Part shown: in pieces, positions 54,885 through 64,000 of the stretch
Layout: each line of letters begins with the position of its first letter
How positions within the stretch are numbered: the stretch's first letter is position 1
NCBI GenBank assembly: GCA_046233135.1
Contig: JBJXHN010000003.1
Span: forward strand, 806,001-870,000
Direction: 5' to 3'
Length of the DNA stretch: 64,000 bases
Source of the DNA: JBJXHN01 sp046233135
Lineage (GTDB): Bacteria; Pseudomonadota; Alphaproteobacteria; Rhodospirillales; Rhodospirillaceae
Position numbers and translations under genes: made by a program
The notes under the pieces: model-generated
Database searches by the model: none
Told to the model about the DNA's origin: nothing
Seen by the model: only the letters and a program-made list of their open reading frames with translations

Positions 54885-56462
54885 TCACTCCCCTGCGGTA
54901 TCGGAGGCGCCGAAGACGCGATCCATCAGCGCATCCAGCGGATCGGTGTCCCGGGCTTGCAGTGTGGCCTTGTGACGGGCTGTCCCGGCGGCATGCGCCC
55001 TGTCCTCGCGGCGCACCCGCATGGGAATGGCCGTCAGGGTCTTCTCGCCGTCCGCCGTCGGTATGGCTGCGGGCCGGGACGAAAGGGCCGCGAAGCTGCC
55101 CGCGAGCGCGGCTGTGGCGGCCAGCCGGGACAACGCCTTGTGACCCGGCTGGACCGTGGCAGAGGCGCTCTGCACCGCTTCACGGGACGAGGCCGGCAGC
55201 GTGGTCAGCAGGGCATCGAGGGCCACCGAGGCGGAGACGGCCGACTGCACGGCCCGGCGCCATTCGAACATCTGCCGGGCGAAGGTGGCATCGGCCAGGG
55301 CGAGCAGCCGGCCGATCTGCCAAGCCGCGGCCTGGGACAGGTCGAACAGCCCCGTTACCGGGTCGTATCGAATGGCCTTGTCAGAATACAGGTACGGACC
55401 CAGACCGTCGGGCTTGGTCGGTACCGCACTGGCCGGGCCGCGGTACCAGCCGGTCACCGCCTCGCCGTCCCGCATGCGATAGGTCAGCGGCACATAGCCC
55501 ATGCCCAGGCCCATGGCCGCTTCCTGTGACCCCGGGTCGGAGCCGGTGATGGGAGTGTGCGGAAGCTGGGTCAGATCGACGCCGCCGTTGTCCGGCAGCG
55601 CCTGCATGATCTCGATGAAATCCCCCTTGGACGCCTCCGCCTGGACCTTCCACCACGCCAGGGTCGCAAAGCGGATCCTGGTGGCGCCAGAGGGCAGGGA
55701 ATTGGGCGGCAGGTATCCCTGCTGGCCTTCCAGCGACACCATGAACACGTAGTTGACCTGACCGGCCTGGATGGTGCGGTTGCCCACCACCACCGAGAAT
55801 GTCCCGTCCTCGTCCAGGCCCAGGATTTCCTTGTTGTCCGTATTGACCTCGCGGATGTGGGCCAGCCAGGACAGGTCCTCCACCGTGGGCGCCACCGACT
55901 GGAACAGGTCCGTATCCAGTTCCAGCATCAGGAACGACGTGTCCTTTTCCGCAGCCGAAACACCCACCAGATCCGGCCCCAGGGTGCCCGCCGGCGGATC
56001 GGTCAGGGCAGAGACCTTGGCCGTGCTCACCGGAGCCGGAGCGGCAATGGCCCCCGCACCGCCGCCCAGTTCCTCGGCCGTCACCGAGATGATGCCGACC
56101 CAGGGCGTGGACACCTCGCCCGCCGGTGGGACGGAGCCGTCCAGGGTCCTGCTCCAAGGCAGGGTCGGGCGGCGCAGCACCACATTGGGCAGGACGTTCT
56201 CCCACGACCCGGTCTGGTTGGCCGGTGGCATGACCATCTGCAGGTCGTTCGGCGCCAGCGTGAAGCGCGGCCCTTGGATCTGGAATGGCAGTACGGAGTT
56301 GTAGGCTGGGGGCTCGTCCATTTCCTTCAGCCCTTCCACCAACTGCTGAGCGGTCAGGCGATAGGTTCCAGACGGCAGCGGCGGCAGGGCGGCTTCGGTA
56401 AATCGGATCTGACCCGGCTTCAGCGGTTCGTCGTCCTGGGCCAACTGGATCGCGTTCGACAT
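54885..56462 (-). CDS. Uncharacterised 525-residue protein of the giant-gene block
   Basis: Residues 1-60 include LPPLPSGTYRLTAQQLVEGL. Then comes FQIQGPRFTLAPNDLQMVMP, PPANQTGSWENVLPNVVLRR and TLPWSRTLDG, followed by STPWVGIISV. This order, a GPRF strand, an NQTGSW loop and a VVLRRxTLPW strand, looks like a conserved domain of which a shorter relative stands at the start of the 1773-residue protein. The C-terminal 150 residues are helical, with many Ala and Arg. No signal peptide is seen. It starts 24 bases after the giant gene, and its stop overlaps the possible GTG of the next gene. An extension upstream in the frame belongs to the giant gene's shadow. Confidence 0.7.
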   Translation of the reverse strand: MSNAIQLAQDDEPLKPGQIRFTEAALPPLPSGTYRLTAQQLVEGLKEMDEPPAYNSVLPFQIQGPRFTLAPNDLQMVMPPANQTGSWENVLPNVVLRRPTLPWSRTLDGSVPPAGEVSTPWVGIISVTAEELGGGAGAIAAPAPVSTAKVSALTDPPAGTLGPDLVGVSAAEKDTSFLMLELDTDLFQSVAPTVEDLSWLAHIREVNTDNKEILGLDEDGTFSVVVGNRTIQAGQVNYVFMVSLEGQQGYLPPNSLPSGATRIRFATLAWWKVQAEASKGDFIEIMQALPDNGGVDLTQLPHTPITGSDPGSQEAAMGLGMGYVPLTYRMRDGEAVTGWYRGPASAVPTKPDGLGPYLYSDKAIRYDPVTGLFDLSQAAAWQIGRLLALADATFARQMFEWRRAVQSAVSASVALDALLTTLPASSREAVQSASATVQPGHKALSRLAATAALAGSFAALSSRPAAIPTADGEKTLTAIPMRVRREDRAHAAGTARHKATLQARDTDPLDALMDRVFGASDTAGE

Positions 56463-56485
56463 GGGGCGTTCCCTTCCTTGGAGAC

Positions 56486-59400
56486 TCAGGACCGGCGGCG
56501 CAGCCGCAGGGCGGTGTGGTGAGGAGTGGCGGCCTTGTCCGCGGCCTTGCCGGCATCGGTGGCTTGGGCCGCGGCTTGACCAGCCATCCGGGCCGTCGCT
56601 CGGGCTGCCGCTGCTGCGGGTCCGGCGCCGACCGGGCGGGCCAGGGTGGGCAGGACGGTGTTGTCCAGGGCTTGCGCAGCGTCGGACCATGCCAGCGGAA
56701 GCCCGAAGATCCCCCTCAGGCGGTCGGTCCCCCGCACCAGCACCGCGGTGCGCTGGCCCTCGCCGAATGGCGCCAGACTGGCCACGTCGAAGACCAGCAG
56801 GGTGCCGTGGGGCAGCGTCTCGCTGGAGGACGGCGCAACCGGCTTGCCGTACTTCACCTTCCACGGACCATCGGCAGCTGCCAGGCTCACCTTCACCGCC
56901 GCCGGATCAACGCCGGGCTCCAGCAGGACGGCCACCGTGTCCATGCCATGGGTGAAGACGGTTTCCACCCAGCCCGGTGCGGTGGTGCCGACCCCGGTCT
57001 GGACACGGTTGCGGGCGAGCATGGCAGATCCGTCGATCAGATCGCGCTTCAGTTCCCGCATGCGCTGGCGCATCCGCGGATTGACCTGGGGCCGGACCGT
57101 GAAGCCGTTGCCCAGCAGGGTGTAGGGGCCGACCTGGGCGAGCAGGGTATGCGTGGTCCAGCCGACCACCGCTCCTTTCCCGATGTTGTCGTTGGCCAGA
57201 CCGACCACCGCCACCTGATGGGCGTGGTCCAGCAGGTCGATCCCCTGCCCGTCCGGCGCCGCATCGGGATGGTAGGTGTGGTCGGACAGGATGCGGCCGG
57301 CGCGGTCGAAGACATAGGCCCGAACCGGAGTCCCACCGGCCAGATCAAGGTGGACGCCGCCCTTGCCGGTGCCGGTATCGAGCACCGACACGGTGCCGGG
57401 CCGCACCGCCAGGGTTTCCGAGCCCGAGCCCGTACTGCCGGAATGAAGGGTCCGCCGCTCCTCGTCGCGCCAGCGGCCGCGCACCCGTCCGCCGGTATTC
57501 ATCAGGCGATGCAGGCTTCGGGCGGCCACGCTGCCTTCCACCCCATGGGCCGGAGCTGCCGCCCGCGCCGGGGCGGTGGGCAGGGCGTAGAGCTGGGTGG
57601 TTCCCAGCAGGCGCGGCGCGCGGGGTGCCTCGGTCTCTGCGGCCGTCAGCGGGGCGAAGAACGCGCGGGCCGGAGCCGCCAGTTTGGACTGGCTGGCGCT
57701 ATCCGCCAGATCGAAGCCCAGTTTGGCAAGGCTGGGCGGCGCCTGATAGATCTGGTCGGCAAAGGCCGCCAGAACCGACAGGTCCTGATCGACGATCACC
57801 GCCACCTGGGCATCCATGAGCGCCTGCATCACCGTGGTGCGCAGGACGATCACGGAGGGCGCCATAATGGTTTCCATCAGCACCTTGAAGCGGTTGGTCT
57901 GGTCCATCGGGGCCGGCCGCACGTAGGACGGGGTTGCGGCGAACGGCAGCGGCAGGGCCTTGGCCTGCTCGTGCCCGAACGAGGTCAGCAGGTCCATCGC
58001 CGCCAGTTGATCGACCATGGTCGAGGCCAGCGCCTGGATGGTCGCCCCGAAGGTGCAGCCGTTGATGAAATCGGCGGACGGCTTGCCGTTGGGATCAAAG
58101 GGGATCGGCGACCAGTTCGCCGCAGCCGCGCCGCCGCCGGCCGACACCACGGCCATGCCCGGGCGGTCGACGGAAACCTGGGTCCAGGTCCCGTGATCGT
58201 CTTCCACCTCCAGCGTCACGGTTACCGGTGTGTCCACATCGGTCACGTCCATGGGACGGATGCCCAGGTCCGGGCTCGCCGCCGTGAAGGTGGACTGGGT
58301 GATGGTCACCTTGGACGACGGGATCACCGAGCGGACATCCAGCGCAAAGCCAGAGGCCTGCACCGTTGGCCCGAAATCGCCGGTCTCGCTGAGCAGGCCG
58401 GTGGACACCTGGATGCCCAGAACCACCTGCTCGGGATCGCCCAAGGTCGAGGAACTGGGCGAGGTGGCGGCCGGCGAGGCGACCAGCGTGGTCTGTCCCG
58501 TCTGCGTGGGGGCCGGCTGGGGAAGCTGGCGCTCCTGGAACGTATTCCAGTCCAGCGGCTGGGTGTCGGGCTTCGGCTGGCTCTGGTCGCCGAACGGGAT
58601 GGTGAAGGAAATGACGAACCAGCTCACGTGCACCTTGCCGGCGAACGGCGGTCCCCACATGTCGAACGATGCGCCGAGTTCCGCCGTCAGGGTGACATCC
58701 ACACCGGCAATCGTCGTGCCGAAGGAGACCCCCACCGTGACATGAACGCCCAGCGAGAAGTAGAACGGCTGCCAGGCGATCAGGAAGTCCGCGCCCGCGT
58801 CGAACCACGCTTTCAGCGGACCCGCCTTGAACTGGGCTTTCAAGTAGCCGCCAGCCATCATCATCGACGGTGTCAGGGCAAAATATGTGCCCCCGGTGAC
58901 GCCCAGCGACATGAAGTCGGTATTCAGCAGCGGCCAGTCGAAGCCCAGACGCGGCACCACCGGATAGTGCTCCGGTGGCTCGAAAGCCGGATTGTAGCCG
59001 CCCAGGGTGATGACAAAGTCGCCGGAGTTCGGATTGCTGCCGAACCAGAATTTCGCGGCGAAGCCGCCAGTCAGCTTGCAGTCCTGGGACAGCAGGAAAG
59101 ATGTGGGCGTCAACTGCGCCGTGACCGAGATTTCGCCCTCGGTGATCTTGAACGAGCAGACGATGCCCAGCTCCACGTAGGCCAGGGATTTGCTGGGAGG
59201 CATCTGTGGCGGCAGGCTGCCCGATGCCACACCGATCACGTCAATCTCGACCTCGCGGCCGAACTTGACCAGCAGCATGGCGAACACGTCCAGCAACTGG
59301 AAGCTGGAGAACTTCAGACCCGCGGCTACCCAGTAGGACCCGATATCCGGACGCACCACATCAGACAGAACCTCCAGGGCACTGGTCGGTGTGGGATCGT

Positions 59401-62400
59401 TGCCGAAGGTGGACTGGGAAATGGCCCCCTGGATCAGCGGGAACGACATGATGTTCCCGGCGTCGGGCACCAGGATGTTGCGGTTGATGGCGAAGCCGCC
59501 GGCCACGCCGTTGATAAAGAAGGCCGGGACGCCCCCCAGCGGCATGTTCAGGTTCAGGAACAGGAAGAACGATACCGCCTTGTCGCCGTCCGGCCGGTCC
59601 GGGTTCACCGGCATCATGGCAAACGACCCGACGGCATACATCGAGAAGCGGCCCGCCTTCACCAGGATCTGGCCATCGTAGCGCAGCGGATCGTCGTACT
59701 TCAGCAGGCCGCCATCAATCGTGACGCCGCCGCTGCTGAAGTTCACCTGAAGCCCGGACAGGCCCAGGCTGTAGGCGGAGTAGTCGGTGATCCGGGTGAC
59801 ATCGACGCTGACCGAAAGATCAATCAGGTCGACCGTCAGGCCGGCCAGACTGAAGCTCCCGTCGAACAGCACGCTGCCCACATGGCTCGGATTGTCCCAG
59901 CCGATCCCCACCTTGTTGGCGTGGACGGGGCCGAAGCTGCGCTGGATGGGGATCCAGATCTCGGTATCGCTGCTGCCGCTGCTGTCGTACAGCGACACGC
60001 CCAGACCATACCCCTTCAGCCAGCCGGCAACGGCGGAGAAGCCCGGGTTCGCCGGCGGGTTGTTGGTGCTGCTCTGGTCGCCGGAGCCCAGCATGTTCTG
60101 GGCCACGGCGTTGGTGTTGGGTCCCGAGGTCAGGCTGTTGGGCGCCAGCGAGATGCAGATGTCCTGGAAGTCCATCCCCCCGCCGAAGGTGGAGATCACG
60201 CTCGGTGCGCCGAAGTCGAAAGCAATGACGCCGCGCGGCTTGATCTTGCCCAGGCTGAAGCGGCTCATGTCCACCAGGGGCTTGCCGGCTTCGCCCTGGA
60301 AATCCACGCCGATGTTGACCAGCGACAGCTTGGTCGCCGAGAAGTCGGGATTCAGACCGGAGACCGGCACATAGACGGCGACACCGGGATTGAAGGTGCC
60401 CGGCTGGGCGCCGGTCAGGGTGATCCATTCGGTGTCGGTGGCGCCGAGCTGGAACACCAGCCACGGGACGGACTTCAACATCAGGTCGGTGGCAGCCACC
60501 CGCACGCCGAAGGTTTCCTCTCCCGGTCCCGGTTCCAGCCAGATGCCGCCACCGTCGGGGAAGGACAGGACCTGGATCTGCGTTTCCGTCAGCGCCTTCA
60601 GGAAGCCCGCCAGGAACCCGGCGACGCCCAGGGCTTTCAGGTTCTCCAGGCTGTTCAGCAGGTATTTCTGCTGCTCCATGACCAGAAGCTGGCAGTCGGT
60701 CAGCACCGATCCCGGGGTCAGGGGCACCGTGGTGAACAGCGGGCTGTCCAGCCAGGTCTCAACCGTCTTGGTGTTCAGCACCACCACCGAAACGTAGCGC
60801 GGCAGCACGTCGACCAGGATATCCAGCAGCCAGCCTTCCAGCGCTGTCTGCACCTTCTGCCCGTAATCCGGCGCATCGCCGGGGATACCGAACAGGGCGG
60901 GCAGCAGTTCCAACTTCAGATCCCCGGTCTTCCCGCCAGTCATCATCGGGTCCACATCCACCTGGATGCCTCCGCCGGCACTGTCGAACCCGATGGCCAG
61001 CCCCGGACCCTGGTCCAGGGCGATCACCGCCTGGGTGGTCAGGCCGAACTGGAACTGCGGGGTGGGATCCCCCGACAGGGGCACGCCAAGGCCGGTCGGC
61101 GACAGGGAGAGGAGGATGCGGTCCTGTGCGGCGGACATGGACAGCTCGGCCCAGACCCCAATGGACTGAATATCGCCGCTGCCCCGCAAACCGGCCAGGA
61201 TGGTAACCGGCACCTTCTCGGACGGCGCATAGGTGACCAGACCGCCATCGCTCTTCACGCCGGTCAGCACCGTGGACAACAGGGTCGCGACCGCCGATGC
61301 CGTCGCCGCGGCGTTGGTGGCATCCAGCCGTTCGCGCAGCCACTCCAGCGCGGCCTCTTCCAGCTTGGCCGGATCGGGCTGGGCCGCCACAAGCGCATCC
61401 AGCAGGCCCTTGACATCCAGCGCGGTGCCCAGGGTTTCCAGGTCGTTGGCGAAGGTCACCACCGCCTGATCGCTGCTGGACTTCAGTTCGGTCAGCAGCG
61501 TGGAGGTCAGTGTCTGCAGCAGCTTCTGGGCCATTTCCGCCGCGATGGCCAGGACGAAGGTCTGCCAGCCGCCGAACGGCACCAGGCTGAGCACGGGCTT
61601 GCCTTCCCCGTTCTGGCCGACCACCAGAGAGAAAGTCTTGTCATAGCCACCACTCAGGAACAGCCCGCCATCCAGACCGGGAATCGGCGCGGTCAGCTTG
61701 CCGCTACCGGTCAGGCCGGGCTGGAAGTCCGACGTCAGGGTCAGGCCGAAGCCCATCTCGGCCAGTTCAGCCCCGGCGACCAGGGCCAGCGGTTGGGTCA
61801 ACGCGGGCTGGAGCGAGAACAGACCCGTGCTGGTGTTCGCCCCGGCACTGACCTGAAGGCCGTAGGGAAGCCCCGTCAGCACCGCCCCGTTGGTGTTGGT
61901 GGACAGGGTCAGGCCGCCCATACTGCCTGCCGGCAGACCGCTCAGCACCTTCTGAAGCTGGGAGATGTTGAGCTGGCCATTCTGCCCGACCACCGCATCG
62001 GACAGCAGCCAGCCCAGCGGGTCCTCGAACAGGCCCAGGGTGGACTTCATCTGCCAGGCCCCATCCGGTCCGTCCGGGTCGGCCAGACCGAAAAGCTGGA
62101 ACAGGCTGCGCGATAGCGGGTATTTGGCCAGCAGCACGCTGTCCACCGCCTGGGCGACGAAGATGGACAGCACATAGGCCGGCCCCACCTGGGCAAGCTG
62201 GCTGATGAAGTGGTTCTGGTCGAAGGGAAACACCTGCAGGGGAGCCGGCTGCGGCAGGTTGCCGCTGCCCCAGATCAGGCTGACATCCACCGCCGGCGCG
62301 GGTCCGCCCACGATATAATCCAACCCCAGGCCCAGGCTGAAGCCGGCTTCGGGAATGAACAGATCGACGGTGACGGTCAGTTCACCGGTCTGCATATCCA

Positions 62401-64000
62401 CCCGCGCGGACAGCGAGGGCTGCAGGAACCCGCCCAGGTCCACGTTGCCCCGCGGCAGCGCCAGGGTGATGATGCGGCCATTGGCGGTGGTCAGCACCCA
62501 GGCCCCGAAGGTGAAGGTCTGATTACCCTTGGTCATCGCTGCCACGACGCTGGACCGCGCCGCTTCGTCCGACAGCAGGGCGACCAGACGGTCCGAAAGT
62601 TGCTGGGCCGGATCGCGGGCCACGGCGATGATCGCCTGCGGATTGGGCGCATAGCCATGGCTGGCATCGGTGGTCAGCCCCAGGCCGGCGAACAGGGCCA
62701 GCAAGGGTTCCGGCACCGCGGGGATGGTGATGTTCAGGGTCTTGCCGACCGCCTGGAACAGGGCTGCCTGGGTGGTCGGGTTAGACAGCACCGTCATCAG
62801 ATGGTTCTGCAGATAGGTCAGCGGCGACGCCACCAGGGACGTCCAGCCGCCCGGGTTGATGCCATAGCCGTCGACCACCGGCACCGCCAGCCCCAGGTCG
62901 GCCATCACGCCATAGACCAACTGGAAGGTATCGTTGCCCATATAGGCCTTGGCCGCCGCCGCGATACCGGCATTGGCACGGGCCAGCAGCAGATTGAGGT
63001 CGTTCGGGCTGATCCCGTCGCTGAATACCAGCGGCGAGTCCTCGCCGGAAATCTTGGCCGCCAGGATGGGGGCGGCGCTGAAGCTGGAACTGGAGCCGGA
63101 CAGGTCGAGGTTAAGGGTGACCCCCACCGAAATGCTTTCGATATCCGCCCCGCCAATGGACGCCAGCGGTCCGTCCACGCCGGTCAGCATGCAGCTTACC
63201 GCCAGCTCGGGCAGGTCCGCCCCGTTGACCGGCTTGCCGTCGGCCCACCCCATGGCCAAGGGGACCAGCCGCACCGTGCTGTCGGCCTTGATGCTGGACA
63301 GGGTGAAGGTCTGCGCAACCGCCACGCCGGGCGCGACCATGGTCTGGCCGCTGTCCTGCCACAGGCTGCCCTGGATGTCCCAGGGCAGGCCCAGCGGCAG
63401 CAGGTAGGGATCAAGGCGCGTGCCCGACCCGTTGATCGGCGCCGCCGTCGTCGCTTTGGTGTCAATCGCCCAGCCCAGCAGGCCGAGCACGGCCTTCGCC
63501 CGCTCGTCAGTGGCCAGCACGCCTTCAAGCTGGGTCCGCACCTGACCCAACGGATCATCAAAGGATGTGGGCTTCAGGGCCGGCATGTTCTCCGGCCACG
63601 TCACGCCCTCGGGCATGAAGGGGGCCAGATTGGGCAGCAGGCCGAACCAGCCGTCCAGCGCCAGACCCGCCCGGCGCTCCGCCCGGTAGAGGGCCACGCC
63701 CAGCACCCCCACCAGGATGGAGGCGAAGGTGCTGGCCTGCTGGGTGACCAGCTCTGCCAGACCCACCGAGTCCGAGTAGTTCATGTCGGTACCGACCGGC
63801 TCCTTGACGCCGTCCACCACCAGGGTCGGCGCCGCGGTCTCCATCGACCAGTGCCAGGTGTCGTAGGGGCTCCACGAGGCGGTGAAGGACCCGCTGGCGA
63901 TCTCCAGCGACGCACCGGCCACCGGCGGCGTCGCCACACCGTTGGGCAACACGCCGACAAAGGCGACACCGGGCAGGATCTGGGCGGACTGCAACCCGGC
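56486..64000 (-). CDS. Giant protein with DUF6603-like core, N-terminus beyond window
   Basis: At least 2504 residues are visible; the frame stays open to the right edge, so the start is outside. The protein is beta-rich with many short repeats of alternating hydrophobic residues and Gly, Ser and Asn, and has no membrane or signal segment in the visible part. The part encoded at about 58600-59900 contains FFINGVAGGFAINRNILVPD, YFALTPSMMMAGGYLKAQFK and WFVISFTIPFG, which I associate from memory with the DUF6603 family. The C-terminal 600 residues differ, ending in an Ala-rich helix and a basic tail. Its function is unknown. It is first of the visible genes of the leftward block and probably co-transcribed with all of them. 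Confidence 0.72.
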   Translation of the reverse strand, partial: AGLQSAQILPGVAFVGVLPNGVATPPVAGASLEIASGSFTASWSPYDTWHWSMETAAPTLVVDGVKEPVGTDMNYSDSVGLAELVTQQASTFASILVGVLGVALYRAERRAGLALDGWFGLLPNLAPFMPEGVTWPENMPALKPTSFDDPLGQVRTQLEGVLATDERAKAVLGLLGWAIDTKATTAAPINGSGTRLDPYLLPLGLPWDIQGSLWQDSGQTMVAPGVAVAQTFTLSSIKADSTVRLVPLAMGWADGKPVNGADLPELAVSCMLTGVDGPLASIGGADIESISVGVTLNLDLSGSSSSFSAAPILAAKISGEDSPLVFSDGISPNDLNLLLARANAGIAAAAKAYMGNDTFQLVYGVMADLGLAVPVVDGYGINPGGWTSLVASPLTYLQNHLMTVLSNPTTQAALFQAVGKTLNITIPAVPEPLLALFAGLGLTTDASHGYAPNPQAIIAVARDPAQQLSDRLVALLSDEAARSSVVAAMTKGNQTFTFGAWVLTTANGRIITLALPRGNVDLGGFLQPSLSARVDMQTGELTVTVDLFIPEAGFSLGLGLDYIVGGPAPAVDVSLIWGSGNLPQPAPLQVFPFDQNHFISQLAQVGPAYVLSIFVAQAVDSVLLAKYPLSRSLFQLFGLADPDGPDGAWQMKSTLGLFEDPLGWLLSDAVVGQNGQLNISQLQKVLSGLPAGSMGGLTLSTNTNGAVLTGLPYGLQVSAGANTSTGLFSLQPALTQPLALVAGAELAEMGFGLTLTSDFQPGLTGSGKLTAPIPGLDGGLFLSGGYDKTFSLVVGQNGEGKPVLSLVPFGGWQTFVLAIAAEMAQKLLQTLTSTLLTELKSSSDQAVVTFANDLETLGTALDVKGLLDALVAAQPDPAKLEEAALEWLRERLDATNAAATASAVATLLSTVLTGVKSDGGLVTYAPSEKVPVTILAGLRGSGDIQSIGVWAELSMSAAQDRILLSLSPTGLGVPLSGDPTPQFQFGLTTQAVIALDQGPGLAIGFDSAGGGIQVDVDPMMTGGKTGDLKLELLPALFGIPGDAPDYGQKVQTALEGWLLDILVDVLPRYVSVVVLNTKTVETWLDSPLFTTVPLTPGSVLTDCQLLVMEQQKYLLNSLENLKALGVAGFLAGFLKALTETQIQVLSFPDGGGIWLEPGPGEETFGVRVAATDLMLKSVPWLVFQLGATDTEWITLTGAQPGTFNPGVAVYVPVSGLNPDFSATKLSLVNIGVDFQGEAGKPLVDMSRFSLGKIKPRGVIAFDFGAPSVISTFGGGMDFQDICISLAPNSLTSGPNTNAVAQNMLGSGDQSSTNNPPANPGFSAVAGWLKGYGLGVSLYDSSGSSDTEIWIPIQRSFGPVHANKVGIGWDNPSHVGSVLFDGSFSLAGLTVDLIDLSVSVDVTRITDYSAYSLGLSGLQVNFSSGGVTIDGGLLKYDDPLRYDGQILVKAGRFSMYAVGSFAMMPVNPDRPDGDKAVSFFLFLNLNMPLGGVPAFFINGVAGGFAINRNILVPDAGNIMSFPLIQGAISQSTFGNDPTPTSALEVLSDVVRPDIGSYWVAAGLKFSSFQLLDVFAMLLVKFGREVEIDVIGVASGSLPPQMPPSKSLAYVELGIVCSFKITEGEISVTAQLTPTSFLLSQDCKLTGGFAAKFWFGSNPNSGDFVITLGGYNPAFEPPEHYPVVPRLGFDWPLLNTDFMSLGVTGGTYFALTPSMMMAGGYLKAQFKAGPLKAWFDAGADFLIAWQPFYFSLGVHVTVGVSFGTTIAGVDVTLTAELGASFDMWGPPFAGKVHVSWFVISFTIPFGDQSQPKPDTQPLDWNTFQERQLPQPAPTQTGQTTLVASPAATSPSSSTLGDPEQVVLGIQVSTGLLSETGDFGPTVQASGFALDVRSVIPSSKVTITQSTFTAASPDLGIRPMDVTDVDTPVTVTLEVEDDHGTWTQVSVDRPGMAVVSAGGGAAAANWSPIPFDPNGKPSADFINGCTFGATIQALASTMVDQLAAMDLLTSFGHEQAKALPLPFAATPSYVRPAPMDQTNRFKVLMETIMAPSVIVLRTTVMQALMDAQVAVIVDQDLSVLAAFADQIYQAPPSLAKLGFDLADSASQSKLAAPARAFFAPLTAAETEAPRAPRLLGTTQLYALPTAPARAAAPAHGVEGSVAARSLHRLMNTGGRVRGRWRDEERRTLHSGSTGSGSETLAVRPGTVSVLDTGTGKGGVHLDLAGGTPVRAYVFDRAGRILSDHTYHPDAAPDGQGIDLLDHAHQVAVVGLANDNIGKGAVVGWTTHTLLAQVGPYTLLGNGFTVRPQVNPRMRQRMRELKRDLIDGSAMLARNRVQTGVGTTAPGWVETVFTHGMDTVAVLLEPGVDPAAVKVSLAAADGPWKVKYGKPVAPSSSETLPHGTLLVFDVASLAPFGEGQRTAVLVRGTDRLRGIFGLPLAWSDAAQALDNTVLPTLARPVGAGPAAAAARATARMAGQAAAQATDAGKAADKAATPHHTALRLRRRS

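Noticed and set aside
56516..62116. An 1866-codon open frame on the + strand, opposite the giant DUF6603-like gene
   Set aside because: The product is rich in His, Arg, Gln and Gly and has no domain; it is the usual antisense shadow in high-G+C DNA, while the minus-strand frame has coherent beta-rich sequence and family motifs.
48527..64000. A contractile injection system or phage tail
   Set aside because: I looked for sheath, tube, baseplate, spike and AAA+ ATPase genes and saw none; large size and Ig-like repeats alone do not support it.

Overview
The window is high-G+C bacterial DNA with tightly packed operons, many ATGA or GTGA start/stop overlaps and frequent GTG or TTG starts. The gene set points to an alphaproteobacterium, probably of the Rhodospirillales/Azospirillum type: a chvE-gguA-gguB-gguC sugar block beside a GbpR-like LysR gene, several tripartite tricarboxylate (TTT) transporters, and intergenic palindromes of a kind I remember from alphaproteobacteria. 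The organism assignment is inference. I see no rRNA, tRNA, CRISPR array or intact insertion sequence.

Region 1 (1-18094) is an organic-acid / acyl-CoA catabolic island around an IclR regulator. Leftward run livM (partial), livH, a LivK-type binding protein, a 3-hydroxyisobutyrate dehydrogenase-family enzyme, an SMP-30 lactonase-like protein, an ADP-forming acyl-CoA synthetase and tctC. Rightward run a single-chain biotin-dependent acyl-CoA carboxylase, tctB, tctA, a FadB/FadJ-like hydratase-dehydrogenase, a thiolase/Ltp2-like protein and its DUF35 Zn-ribbon partner. Together they suggest uptake of a carboxylate, CoA activation, carboxylation and beta-oxidation-like chain cleavage; the substrate is unknown. 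A 24-codon leader ORF overlaps the carboxylase start.

Region 2 (18184-25775) is a second TTT system (tctC-tctB-tctA, leftward) divergent from a LysR gene, followed by a D-2-hydroxyacid dehydrogenase, an enolase-superfamily sugar-acid dehydratase and a maleylacetate-reductase-like enzyme. Two near-identical 54-bp sites, one before tctC and one before the dehydrogenase, flank the LysR gene and look like its operators.

Region 3 (26085-43057) is an aldose regulon: a GbpR-like LysR gene, ChvE-GguAB sugar transport, GguC (FAH fold), and enzymes of the non-phosphorylated L-arabinose/D-galactose route (sugar 1-dehydrogenase, lactonase, aldonate dehydratase, alpha-ketoglutarate semialdehyde dehydrogenase, mutarotase), then a YtfQRT-YjfF-type sugar transporter. 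GC-rich hairpins follow the binding-protein genes of four transport operons in the window.

Region 4 (43058-45228) holds rpe, an FAH-family hydratase, a 120-bp inverted-repeat element and a decayed transposase fragment.

Region 5 (45229-64000) is one leftward, apparently co-transcribed block: a >2504-residue protein with a DUF6603-like core (its start lies beyond the window), three further uncharacterised proteins (525, 344 and 1773 residues, all overlapping or closely spaced), then an acyl carrier protein, a ketoacyl synthase and a fatty-acyl-AMP-ligase-like enzyme. I cannot assign this block to a known system; it is the best candidate for something undescribed.
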